Assembly: GCA_017517135.1 (NCBI GenBank) | Contig: JAFXAK010000032.1 | Location: forward strand, 1-32,780 | Source of the DNA: Clostridia bacterium | Lineage (GTDB): Bacteria > Bacillota > Clostridia > Oscillospirales > Acutalibacteraceae | DNA length: 32,780 bases | Direction: 5' to 3' | Shown: positions 14,513 through 22,747 of the stretch, piece by piece | How the letters are laid out: each line of letters starts with the position of its first letter | Numbering within the stretch: the stretch's first letter is position 1 | Program-made: the position numbers and the translations under genes | The notes under the pieces: model-generated | Database searches by the model: none | Told to the model about the DNA's origin: nothing | What the model saw: the letters and a program-made list of their open reading frames with translations, nothing else

Positions 14513-15388
14513 ATGAGCGAAAATCAAAAAGAAAATGTGCAATGGTTTCCGGGGCATATGGCGAAAACCCGCAGAAAAATCAAGGAGAGTCTTCCCCTTG
14601 TTGATGCGGTAACCGAGTTGAGAGATGCAAGAATTCCTGTTTCAAGCACCAATCCCGAGCTTAATGAGCTTATTGAAAACAAGCCGAAAATTATTCTGCT
14701 CAACAAATGCGACCTTGCAGACGAAAAAACCACGCTTGAGTGGATAAGCTATTACAAAAAACAGGGCATCCCTGCACTCGCTGTTGACTGCAGAAGCGGC
14801 AAGGGGCTTAATATGTACCAAAAGACAATAAACGAGCTGCTCAAAGACAAAATTCAGAGCAACAAGGACAAGGGTATGGCAGGCAAGGCTCTGAGAATAA
14901 TGGTTGTGGGAATACCGAATACAGGCAAGTCCTCATTCATAAACCGTATGGCAAAAAACGGCAAGGCTAAGGTTGAGGACAGAGCGGGTGTCACAAGGCA
15001 CAATCAATGGTTTGTTATAGGCTCGGGGATAGAGCTTCTCGACACTCCCGGTGTTCTCTGGCCTAAATTCGAGGATCCCGAGGTAGGCTACAGACTTGCT
15101 TTTACGGGCGGTATAAAGGACACTATTCTTGACATTGAAACATTGAGTATGAAGCTTCTTGACATTCTTTCAAAGGACTACCCCGAAAGACTTACCGAAA
15201 GATACAAGGTAACTGATTTTCAGGATATGGAAAGCTTCGAGCTGCTCGAATATATAGGCAGAAAAAGAGGTATGCTCATAAGCGGCGGCGAAATAGACAC
15301 GGAACGCGCCGCAATTATGCTTTTCGATGAGCTGAGAGCCGGAAAGCTCGGAAGAATAACATTTGAAAAACCCGAGGTGCTGTTATGA
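14513..15388 (+). CDS. rbgA: Ribosome biogenesis GTPase YlqF/RbgA
   Basis: Protein of 291 residues with circularly permuted GTPase motifs, as is normal for this family: G4 NKCD (64-67), G5 region VDCRSGKG, G1 GIPNTGKSS (133-141), G2 in AGVTRHNQ, G3 DTPG (177-180). The N-terminal WFPGHMAKTRRKI is the RbgA hallmark. It matures the 50S subunit. Start at 14513 was chosen for AGGGTG upstream and the conserved N-terminus. It overlaps rnhB by four bases (ATGA), so the two are coupled. The neighbours rplS, lepB, rnhB and yraN are the normal Firmicutes setting. Confidence 0.96.
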   Translation: MSENQKENVQWFPGHMAKTRRKIKESLPLVDAVTELRDARIPVSSTNPELNELIENKPKIILLNKCDLADEKTTLEWISYYKKQGIPALAVDCRSGKGLNMYQKTINELLKDKIQSNKDKGMAGKALRIMVVGIPNTGKSSFINRMAKNGKAKVEDRAGVTRHNQWFVIGSGIELLDTPGVLWPKFEDPEVGYRLAFTGGIKDTILDIETLSMKLLDILSKDYPERLTERYKVTDFQDMESFELLEYIGRKRGMLISGGEIDTERAAIMLFDELRAGKLGRITFEKPEVLL

Positions 15389-15984
15389 CCTACGAATATG
15401 AAAATCTCTTAAAAGAAAAGGGCTATTCTCTTATCTGCGGAGTTGACGAGGCGGGCAGAGGCCCTCTTGCAGGCCCCGTGTTTGCCGCTGCAGTTATACT
15501 GCCCGAGGGACTCGAGGAGCTGGGAATCAACGATTCAAAGAAGCTCAGCGAAAAGAAAAGAGATGCTCTTTTTGATATGATATGCGAAAAGGCAGTAGCA
15601 TACAGCATTGCAAGTGCGAGCGAAAAGGAAATTGACGAAATAAATATTCTCAATGCAACCTTTCTTGCAATGAAAAGAGCCGTTGATGGACTTAAAATAA
15701 AGCCCGATTTTGCACTCATTGACGGCAACCGCAAGCCGAACACGGGTGTTGAGGAAATGCCGCTTGTCAAGGGGGATGCAAAATCCATCTCAATAGCAGC
15801 CGCTTCAATTCTTGCAAAGGTAAGCCGAGACAGATACTTACTTGAACTCGATAAAGAATATCCCGAATATCTTTTTTCACAGCATAAGGGCTATCCCACA
15901 AAGCTGCACTATGAGAAGATAAAGGAGCACGGCATCTCTCCCGTTCACCGTCTTTCCTTTCTTAAAAATCTGAGTGAAAAATAA
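15385..15984 (+). CDS. rnhB: Ribonuclease HII
   Basis: Protein of 199 residues. Catalytic acids lie in CGVDEAGRGPLAGPV (D21, E22) and ALIDGN (D113), with GDAKSISIAAASILAKVSRDR completing the site. The enzyme removes ribonucleotides and RNA primers from RNA-DNA hybrids. The gene overlaps rbgA by four bases and yraN by one base, making a tightly coupled block. Confidence 0.97.
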   Translation: MTYEYENLLKEKGYSLICGVDEAGRGPLAGPVFAAAVILPEGLEELGINDSKKLSEKKRDALFDMICEKAVAYSIASASEKEIDEINILNATFLAMKRAVDGLKIKPDFALIDGNRKPNTGVEEMPLVKGDAKSISIAAASILAKVSRDRYLLELDKEYPEYLFSQHKGYPTKLHYEKIKEHGISPVHRLSFLKNLSEK

Positions 15985-16364
15985 TGGCTTTTTCAGCAAG
16001 TAAGATTACAGGCTTACGCGGTGAACAGTTTGCTGCGAGAGAATATGCCGCAAGAGGCTACACCGTAATAAGTGCAAATTTTGTAAGCTACACAGGTGAA
16101 ATAGATATTATAGTGCAGAATAAAAAGAAGGAGCTTTGCTTTGTTGAGGTGAAAACCCGTTCAGCGGATACATACTTTCCCCCGTCAGAGGCGGTAGACT
16201 ACGCAAAGCAGTCAAGAATAATCAGCACAGCAAAAGCTTTTGTCAAACAAACAGGGATAAAATACCGGAGCGTGCGTTTTGATATAGCAGAGGTGCTTCT
16301 CAGAAATTTATATTCGGCTGACATAAACATCATAGAAAATGCATTCAAAGCAGACAGCTTCTGA
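15984..16364 (+). CDS. yraN: YraN/UPF0102 family nuclease-fold protein
   Basis: Protein of 126 residues of the UPF0102 family. GLRGEQFAAREYAARGY, YTGEIDIIVQNKK and LCFVEVKTR show the PD-(D/E)XK-like core (E-I-D and E-V-K). Members have a restriction-endonuclease-like fold of unclear role and are usually next to rnhB, as here. The start overlaps the rnhB stop (TAATG). A weak hairpin with a T-rich tail follows at 16379. Confidence 0.93.
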   Translation: MAFSASKITGLRGEQFAAREYAARGYTVISANFVSYTGEIDIIVQNKKKELCFVEVKTRSADTYFPPSEAVDYAKQSRIISTAKAFVKQTGIKYRSVRFDIAEVLLRNLYSADINIIENAFKADSF

Positions 16365-16705
16365 CAAGAAAACAATATAAGTCCGTTGTGAGCATATTTA
16401 CTCAGAGCGGATTTGTTTGTTTTTTATTGCAATTTGCCTTATTTCTTTTAAAATATTACAATTTGTTACCACGACTTACACAAAATACAGCAAAATGTTT
16501 TGTACAAGTCTAAAGAATTTTACCAATTACCCGTTTTTCACAAGAAAGGAATAAAATTTACTTGAAAAAAATAAAACATTATGATAAAATAGCTTAGAAT
16601 TGTATCAATATGCAGCATAGTAAAGTGTTAAACCGTTCAGATGTCTGCATATAATTTTCAGAGATTTTTCTCTTCCTACCAGCAAAGAAAGTGAAAGGTG
16701 CAGAT
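16365..16705 (+). promoter_or_regulatory. 341-base gene-free region with the opp promoter
   Basis: The region holds the yraN terminator and then a promoter TTGAAA (16562-16567), 17-base spacer, TAAAAT (16585-16590). About 110 bases of leader separate it from the oppB start, whose SD AAGGTG is 5 bases upstream. The stretch 16430-16560 is very AT-rich with no gene. I see no recognisable riboswitch, but the leader is long enough for one. Confidence 0.65.
16379..16427 (+). terminator. Probable terminator after yraN
   Basis: AAGTCCG pairs with CGGATTT across a roughly 25-base loop, followed by a T-rich tail (GTTTGTTTTTT). The long loop makes it weaker than the other terminators here. Confidence 0.5.
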
Positions 16706-17635
16706 ATGAACACTAAAACATTGGGCTATATACTCAAGAGAGTACTTCTTGCATTGTTGACTATCCTTGTAGTTATAACAATCACATTTTTCGTAATGCA
16801 TGCCGTTCCCGGCGGTCCCTTCCTCGGTGAAAAAGCTATTTCAGATGCAGCGAAAGCTGCTCTTGAAGCAAAATACGGTCTTGATAAGCCTCTCTTCCAG
16901 CAGTATTTGACCTATCTTAAGGATATTATAACCGAATTCGATTTCGGTCCCTCTATCAAACAAAGAGGCCGCGAGGTTATTGATATTATTGTTGACGGTA
17001 TGAGAACATCAGCAAAACTCGGTCTTGCTGCAGCTGCAATTGCACTCGCATTCGGAACAGTTCTCGGCTCCGTTGCTGCTTTACGCAGAAATAAGTTTAT
17101 TGACAGAGTTATAATGGTTATCACAACGGCATTCGTTTCTATGCCCTCATTCATTATGGGTATGTTTATGCTGCTGCTGTTCACGGTTAAATTCACCATC
17201 TTCCCCGCAAACGGTGCAGAAGCAGGAGGACTTGTGCTGCCTATCATAGCACTCTCCCTCTCCCCTATGGCAAACATCACAAGACTTACCCGCTCATCAA
17301 TGCTTGATGTTTTAGGTCAGGACTATATCCGTACCGCAAAGGCAAAGGGTGTTTCGGGTGTTAAAACAATCTTCGGTCACGCTCTTAAAAATGCACTTAT
17401 TCCCGTTATCACCTATTTCGGACCTATGCTTGCATATATCGTAACAGGCTCACTCGTTGTTGAACAGATTTTCGCTGTTCCCGGCATCGGCCGTTCATTC
17501 GTAAGCAGTATCATCAACCGTGACTACACTCTGATTATGGGCACAACAATCGTTCTTGCTATCCTTATAGTTATAATGAACCTTGTCAGCGATATTCTTT
17601 ATAAGGTTATCGATCCCCGTATCACTTTGGAATAA
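16706..17635 (+). CDS. oppB: Oligopeptide ABC transporter permease OppB
   Basis: Protein of 309 residues with six membrane segments. The N-terminal LGYILKRVLLALLTILVVITITFFVMHAVPGGP signature and the EAA loop AKGVSGVKTIFGHALKNALIPVITYFGP identify the first permease of a peptide/nickel (Dpp/Opp) importer. ATG at 16706 has AAGGTG 5 bases upstream. It pairs with OppC in the membrane. First gene of an operon oppB-C-D-F followed by the binding-protein gene. Confidence 0.96.
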   Translation: MNTKTLGYILKRVLLALLTILVVITITFFVMHAVPGGPFLGEKAISDAAKAALEAKYGLDKPLFQQYLTYLKDIITEFDFGPSIKQRGREVIDIIVDGMRTSAKLGLAAAAIALAFGTVLGSVAALRRNKFIDRVIMVITTAFVSMPSFIMGMFMLLLFTVKFTIFPANGAEAGGLVLPIIALSLSPMANITRLTRSSMLDVLGQDYIRTAKAKGVSGVKTIFGHALKNALIPVITYFGPMLAYIVTGSLVVEQIFAVPGIGRSFVSSIINRDYTLIMGTTIVLAILIVIMNLVSDILYKVIDPRITLE

Positions 17636-17658
17636 TCGCAGAAAAGAGGAATTACACA

Positions 17659-18720
17659 ATGAAAAAGAAAATTTTCAGTATGCATTTGAATGTAGATTCT
17701 TTCCTGCCGGCTTCAGCAGAGGAAAAGGCATATATGGTGCAGATGCGCCCCTCATCAACCTTCTTCCGTGACGGCGTTAAAAGATTTATTAAGAACAAGG
17801 TGGCTTTAGTCAGCCTTATCGTTATAGTTATTGTTGTGCTTTCGTGCATAATAATCCCTATGTTCTTACCCTATTCATATGACCAGATGTTAGGTGTTCA
17901 GCTCGGTAAGCCTGTTGATCCGTCCTACAATAATCTGGCTCCCTTTGAATTCGGAACAACCGAGCAGGCAAAAATTGATGCAGGTGAGGATGTTTTCCCC
18001 CATATCTTCGGTACAGATGCTCAGGGACGAGATTACTTTGCAAGAATTCTTTACGGCACAAGAATTTCACTTGCAGTAGGATTCTTTGCAAGTATCATCG
18101 TTCTTCTTATCGGTATGACGGTAGGCTCAATTTCAGGTTATTTCGGCGGCAAGGTTGACCTTGTTATAATGAGAATAGTTGATATTATCTATTCATTGCC
18201 CGATATGCTTCTTATCATTCTGCTTGCTTCTGCTCTCAAGCAGACAAACCTTGATGAAATTATCAGAGGAACCATTCTTGAACGGATAGGTGCAAACATC
18301 ATAAGTCTGTTCATTGTATTCGGTGTTCTCTATTGGGTATCAATGTCCCGTCTTATCAGAGGTCAGATTCTTTCTCTGAGAGAACAGGAATATGTGCTTG
18401 CTTCTCAGGCAGCCGGTGCAAAGGGCAAGTGGATAATCTTCAAGCACCTTATGCCCAACTGCATAAGCGTTGTAATTATTTCAACAGCTCTTCAGATTCC
18501 CAGTGCTATCTTTACTGAAAGCTATCTTTCCTTCCTCGGTCTGGGTGTTAACGCTCCGATGCCCTCACTCGGCTCACTTGCATCCGATGCTCTCAACGGT
18601 ATCAACTCATATCCTTTAAGACTGGTTATTCCCGCTGTTGTTATTTCACTTATCGTTTTATCTCTTAACCTTTTGGGCGACGGTCTTCGCGATGCATTTG
18701 ACCCCAAGCTCAACGGCTAA
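17659..18720 (+). CDS. oppC: Oligopeptide ABC transporter permease OppC
   Basis: Protein of 353 residues. A long N-terminal cytoplasmic part leads into the first membrane segment (KNKVALVSLIVIVIVVLSC), then a large extracytoplasmic loop with FGTDAQGRDYFARILYGTRISL, the OppC_N/BPD hallmark, and the EAA loop AAGAKGKWIIFKHLMPN. The C-terminal GDGLRDAFDPKLNG is typical of the family. SD GAGGA 8 bases upstream. It lies 23 bases after oppB and forms the second half of the channel. Confidence 0.96.
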   Translation: MKKKIFSMHLNVDSFLPASAEEKAYMVQMRPSSTFFRDGVKRFIKNKVALVSLIVIVIVVLSCIIIPMFLPYSYDQMLGVQLGKPVDPSYNNLAPFEFGTTEQAKIDAGEDVFPHIFGTDAQGRDYFARILYGTRISLAVGFFASIIVLLIGMTVGSISGYFGGKVDLVIMRIVDIIYSLPDMLLIILLASALKQTNLDEIIRGTILERIGANIISLFIVFGVLYWVSMSRLIRGQILSLREQEYVLASQAAGAKGKWIIFKHLMPNCISVVIISTALQIPSAIFTESYLSFLGLGVNAPMPSLGSLASDALNGINSYPLRLVIPAVVISLIVLSLNLLGDGLRDAFDPKLNG

Positions 18721-18762
18721 AATTACGAAGAAAGGAAAACCCTTAGGGGTGTGAACAATATT

Positions 18763-19785
18763 ATGTCATTGCTTGAAGTAAAAAACCTGCAGACTTCTTT
18801 CTTTACTGATGCCGGTGAGGTTAAAGCGGTAAACGGTATCTCCTTTAACCTTGAAAGAGGTAAGGTTCTCGGTATCGTTGGTGAATCAGGCTCAGGTAAA
18901 TCAGTAACAGCTTATTCTATAATGCAGATACTTGCATCCACAGGTAAAATTGTGGGCGGCTCAATCAAGCTCGACGGTGAAGAGCTTGTCGGTGCCGGCG
19001 AAAAAACAATGAGAAAGGTCAGAGGCAACAAAATTTCTATCATTTTCCAGGATCCTATGACCTCCCTTAATCCCACTCATACTATCGGTCATCAGATTAT
19101 GGAGGCAATTGTTCTTCATACAGACAGAAATAAGAAAGAGGCTTATAACAGAGCAGTTGAAATGCTGCGTCTTGTTAATATAAATGAACCCGAAAAGAGA
19201 ATGAAGCAGTATCCCCACGAGCTTTCGGGCGGTATGCGTCAGAGAGTTGTTATTGCTATGGCACTCGCCTGCGAGCCCGACATTCTTATTGCAGACGAGC
19301 CCACAACGGCTCTTGATGTTACCATTCAGGCTCAGATTCTTGACCTTATGACCTCCTTGCAGAAGGAGCTCGGAATGGCTATCATTATGATAACCCACGA
19401 CCTCGGTGTTGTTGCCCAGCTTTGTGATGAGGTTATCGTTATGTATGCCGGCTCTATCTGTGAACAGGGTTCTGCGGATGAAATTTTCTATAATCCCCGC
19501 CACGAATACACAAAGGGACTTATGAATTCTATCCCCACAACAAACACCTTCGGTCAGAAGCTTCGTCCTATCACAGGTACACCTATTGACCTTCTTAATA
19601 TGCCTGAAGGCTGTCCTTTCGCTCCCAGATGCGACGCAGCAATGAAAATCTGCATAAAATCGAGAGCTGAGCATATGCTCATTAATGAAGATCATATGGC
19701 TGCTTGCTGGATGAATGTAAAAAAAGGAATTGAAGAGGGAACTATTGAGATTTCCGAAAAAAATAACGAGGAGGAAGAAAACTGA
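18763..19785 (+). CDS. oppD: Oligopeptide ABC transporter ATP-binding protein OppD
   Basis: Protein of 340 residues. Walker A GESGSGKS, signature LSGGMRQR, Walker [13 protein letters not shown] and the H-loop ITHDLG are all intact, and the C-terminal oligo_HPY extension includes CPFAPRC. The ATG at 18763 fits the family N-terminus ([13 protein letters not shown]); a GTG four codons earlier is an alternative, and the short palindrome CCCTTAGGG sits between the AAGGAAAA and both starts. It ends with a one-base overlap with oppF (TGATG). Confidence 0.95.
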   Translation: MSLLEVKNLQTSFFTDAGEVKAVNGISFNLERGKVLGIVGESGSGKSVTAYSIMQILASTGKIVGGSIKLDGEELVGAGEKTMRKVRGNKISIIFQDPMTSLNPTHTIGHQIMEAIVLHTDRNKKEAYNRAVEMLRLVNINEPEKRMKQYPHELSGGMRQRVVIAMALACEPDILIADEPTTALDVTIQAQILDLMTSLQKELGMAIIMITHDLGVVAQLCDEVIVMYAGSICEQGSADEIFYNPRHEYTKGLMNSIPTTNTFGQKLRPITGTPIDLLNMPEGCPFAPRCDAAMKICIKSRAEHMLINEDHMAACWMNVKKGIEEGTIEISEKNNEEEEN

Positions 19786-20774
19786 TGAGCGACAACAAAA
19801 CCAACACTCCCCTCGTTGAAATAAAAAACTTAAAAAAATATTTTGATATAAACACAGGTATGTTCACCTCTAAACCCCTCAAGGCTGTTGATGATGTTTC
19901 CTTTACAATAAACAAAGGTGAAACACTCGGTCTTGTCGGTGAATCAGGCTGCGGTAAATCTACAGTAGGTCGTACTATTCTCCAGCTCTACAAGCCCACC
20001 GCCGGTGAGGTTATCTATGACGGTAAATTATTGAAATCAAAGGCAGACATTGCCGAATACCGTAAAAAATCAACAATGGTATTCCAGGACCCTTACTCTT
20101 CACTTAACCCCAGAATGACTGTTTCCGATATCATAGCAGAGCCTCTGGATATTCATAAAATGTATAAGAACGAAGAAGAAAGAAAAGAAAAGGTTCTTCA
20201 GCTTCTTTCTAAGGTTGGTCTTAACAGTGAGCATGCTGCCCGTTATGCGCACGAATTTTCAGGCGGTCAGCGTCAGAGAATCGGTATTGCCCGTGCACTT
20301 GCAATAAATCCCGAATTTATTGTCTGCGACGAACCCGTTTCTGCTCTTGATGTTTCAATTCAGGCTCAGGTTATCAATATGTTCAGTGAATTCCAGCAGG
20401 AATTGGGACTTACCTATCTGTTCATTGCTCACGACCTTTTGGTTGTTCGCCATATCAGTAACAGAATTGCGGTTATGTATCTCGGTAAGCTTGTTGAGTT
20501 AACTGATGCTGCAACGATTTATGAGCATCCTCTTCATCCTTACTCAAAGGCTCTTATGTCTGCAGTTCCTCTCCCCGATCCCAAAATTGCAAGACTCAAT
20601 AACCGTATACCTCTTTCGGGTGATATTCCCTCTCCCCTCAACGCTCCCTCAGGCTGTCCGTTCCGTACCCGTTGCGAATACGCATGTGAGCGTTGTGCGG
20701 AAGAAATGCCCGAATTCAGAGAAGTGGAAAAAGGTCATTTTGTTGCTTGCCACAGAGTTGAGGAAATCAACTGA
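19785..20774 (+). CDS. oppF: Oligopeptide ABC transporter ATP-binding protein OppF
   Basis: Protein of 329 residues. Walker A GESGCGKS, signature FSGGQRQR, Walker [14 protein letters not shown]-loop IAHDLL and C-terminal CPFRTRC are intact. It forms the heterodimeric motor with OppD. The start overlaps the oppD stop. A hairpin in the 83-base gap to the binding-protein gene (20789-20821) may set the relative mRNA levels. Confidence 0.96.
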   Translation: MSDNKTNTPLVEIKNLKKYFDINTGMFTSKPLKAVDDVSFTINKGETLGLVGESGCGKSTVGRTILQLYKPTAGEVIYDGKLLKSKADIAEYRKKSTMVFQDPYSSLNPRMTVSDIIAEPLDIHKMYKNEEERKEKVLQLLSKVGLNSEHAARYAHEFSGGQRQRIGIARALAINPEFIVCDEPVSALDVSIQAQVINMFSEFQQELGLTYLFIAHDLLVVRHISNRIAVMYLGKLVELTDAATIYEHPLHPYSKALMSAVPLPDPKIARLNNRIPLSGDIPSPLNAPSGCPFRTRCEYACERCAEEMPEFREVEKGHFVACHRVEEIN

Positions 20775-20788
20775 CAGAAAGTATATTA

Positions 20789-20821
20789 ATGCGCATCAAG
20801 GCGTGCATCCTTGAAGCGCAT
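20789..20821 (+). repeat. Stable intercistronic hairpin between oppF and the binding-protein gene
   Basis: ATGCGC-A-TCAAGG pairs with CCTTGA-A-GCGCAT, 12 base pairs around one A-A mismatch and a 7-base loop. No T run follows. Such hairpins often protect the 5' end of a downstream message after cleavage, which would raise binding-protein output above that of the membrane genes. Confidence 0.7.
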
Positions 20822-20857
20822 ATATATAAAAACACAATACAGAAAGGACTAACAACA

Positions 20858-22660
20858 ATGAAAAAAATCTTTGCGCTTATCCTTGTAGCTGTTATGATGC
20901 TTTCAGTTGTTGCTTGTACCGGTAACACCGGCAACGAAGGCAACGAAGGAACAGAAGTAAAGCAGGTTGCAGCACCCACACTCACATACCTTTACAACAC
21001 AAGTGAAGGTCACAAGGCTATCGGTGAATATCTCCAGAGTGCTCTTCAGTCTGCAGGTATCACAATGAACCTTGAAAATCAGGAATGGAACACATTCCTT
21101 GAGACCCGTAAGAACGGTGACTACTCCATCGCAAGAAACGGCTGGCTCGCTGACTACAACGATCCCATCTGCTTCCTTGATATGTGGACATCCAACTCCG
21201 GTAACAACGATGTTCAGTACGGCAAAGGCGCTCACGCTGAACTCAAAATGTACAACCTTGACCTCACAGCTTACGGTTATGAAGATAAGGTAGAAAACGG
21301 CACATGGGCAGAAACCTATGATGTTCTTATCTCCAGAATCAAGAGCTGCACAGATGCAGAAAATCGTTATGCAATGATGCACCTTGCAGAAGATATGCTT
21401 ATGGAAACAGGCTGTATCGTTCCTCTTTACTACTACACAGACCTTTACATGATCGATGATACCGTTAACGGTTTCTTCTCCAACCCTCTCGGTTACAAGT
21501 ATTTCATGTATTCTGATGTAGACGGCAAGACAGATTCTATCTCTGTATGTCTCTCTTCCGAACCCCAGACTCTTGACCCCGCTCTCAACAGTGCAGTTGA
21601 CGGTGCAACAATGATTGCTCACCTCTTCTCCGGTCTTGCTAAGTGGGCTCAGGACGAAAACGGCAACCTTGTTATCGTTGCTGACGCAGCTGAAGAACTC
21701 ACAGAAGGCGTTGTAAATGAAGACGGAACAGTTACATATACATACACTCTTCGTGAAGGTATGAAGTGGTCAAACGGCGACGAACTCAAGGCTTCTGATT
21801 TCGTAAACTCATGGAACCGCGCAGCTTCCGCTGACCTCGGTGCAGACTACGGCTACATGTTCGAAATCGTTGACGGCTATGCTGAAATGCAGGAAGACAC
21901 AACAAAGCTTCTCAATGCTACTGCTGACGATGCTACACGCAAAATTACAGTTACAATTGAAAACGCTGTTTCCTACTGGAACGAGCTCCTTGCATTCCCC
22001 ACATACTTCCCCGTACACTCCTCTGCATTTGATAACGAAGCTTGGGCTACAGACCCCGCTACTTACATCTGCAACGGTGCTTACACAATCTCTGCTTGGG
22101 ATCACAACAGTGTTATCACTCTTACAAAGAATGAAAACTACATTGATGCAGCTGATGTTACAATGAAAGAAATCAAGACATTCCTTTCAGACGATGCTAA
22201 CAACATGCTCTCAAACTTTAAGAACGGTTCATGGCTTCTTATCGATGACGTTCCCACAAACGAAATCGCTACTCTTAAGACAGAATATGCTGATGAATTC
22301 GTAATTGCAGGTCAGATCGGTACATACTATGTATGCTGGAACATCAACGAAGACCTTCTCGCAGGCAGCGGCCTTGAAGGCGTTGAAAAGGAAAAGGCAC
22401 AGCAGGAAATCAGAAATGCTATTGCTCTTCTCTTCGACAGAACATACATCGTTAACGACATCGCTCAGGGCGGACAGCTTCCCGCTTCCTCCTTCGTTGC
22501 TATGGGTATGACAGATGCTGACGGTTCTGAATTCTACAAGAATGCAGGCGACAGCGAAGAATATGACGGTTACTACAACATCGCAGATGACGCTTTCGAA
22601 GCTAACTGCCAGAAGGCTGTTGAAGTTCTTAAGAAGTACTACAACAACATCGCTGCTTAA
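20858..22660 (+). CDS. oppA: Peptide-binding lipoprotein of the SBP_bac_5/OppA family, circularly permuted
   Basis: Lipoprotein of 600 residues. Residues 1-20 are a signal peptide ending in the lipobox SVVAC (C20), then a Gly/Asn/Glu-rich linker. Residues 41-219 (TLTYLYNTSEGHKAIGE, NQEWNTFLETRKNGDYSIAR, WLADYNDP, VPLYYYTDLYM, LGYKYFMYSD) match the C-terminal third of OppA. Residues about 225-600 (SISVCLSSEPQTLDPALNSA, LREGMKWSNGDELKASDFVNSW, ICNGAYTISAWDHNSVITL, YYVCWNINEDLL, AIALLFDRTYIVNDI, ending KAVEVLKKYYNNIAA) match the N-terminal two thirds. The family order is thus swapped with the signal peptide kept in front. ATG at 20858 has AAAGGA upstream. Last gene of the opp operon; codon use is strongly biased, suggesting high expression. 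Confidence 0.93.
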   Translation: MKKIFALILVAVMMLSVVACTGNTGNEGNEGTEVKQVAAPTLTYLYNTSEGHKAIGEYLQSALQSAGITMNLENQEWNTFLETRKNGDYSIARNGWLADYNDPICFLDMWTSNSGNNDVQYGKGAHAELKMYNLDLTAYGYEDKVENGTWAETYDVLISRIKSCTDAENRYAMMHLAEDMLMETGCIVPLYYYTDLYMIDDTVNGFFSNPLGYKYFMYSDVDGKTDSISVCLSSEPQTLDPALNSAVDGATMIAHLFSGLAKWAQDENGNLVIVADAAEELTEGVVNEDGTVTYTYTLREGMKWSNGDELKASDFVNSWNRAASADLGADYGYMFEIVDGYAEMQEDTTKLLNATADDATRKITVTIENAVSYWNELLAFPTYFPVHSSAFDNEAWATDPATYICNGAYTISAWDHNSVITLTKNENYIDAADVTMKEIKTFLSDDANNMLSNFKNGSWLLIDDVPTNEIATLKTEYADEFVIAGQIGTYYVCWNINEDLLAGSGLEGVEKEKAQQEIRNAIALLFDRTYIVNDIAQGGQLPASSFVAMGMTDADGSEFYKNAGDSEEYDGYYNIADDAFEANCQKAVEVLKKYYNNIAA

Positions 22661-22694
22661 TTTTAAGCTTACGATTCAAGTAACTGATTAAAAG

Positions 22695-22736
22695 AAGACC
22701 GATACGGTGAAAGCCGTATCGGTCTTTTGTTTTTAT
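22695..22736. terminator. Terminator after the opp operon
   Basis: A perfect 13-base-pair stem AAGACCGATACGG/CCGTATCGGTCTT with a 6-base loop is followed by TTGTTTTT. It lies between convergent genes and has a T-rich tail on the minus strand as well. Confidence 0.9.
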
Positions 22737-22747
22737 TGTATTATTAA

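Noticed and set aside
14513-15388. Circular permutation of the GTPase motifs in RbgA as a novelty
   Set aside because: G4-G5-G1-G2-G3 order is normal for the YlqF/RbgA family.
18961-19695. Open frame of 244 codons antisense to oppD
   Set aside because: It lies wholly inside a gene with all ABC ATPase motifs; no SD, no family motif, and Cys/His-rich composition typical of reverse-strand readings.
20903-21622. Open frame of 239 codons antisense to the binding-protein gene
   Set aside because: Shadow of a strongly codon-biased gene; Val/Cys-rich low-complexity product without motifs.
20858-22660. Two binding-protein genes wrongly joined
   Set aside because: One continuous frame with a single signal peptide and lipobox, domain joins at clean linkers, no second start or SD at the join, and a terminator right after the stop. 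An assembly fault cannot be fully excluded without reads.
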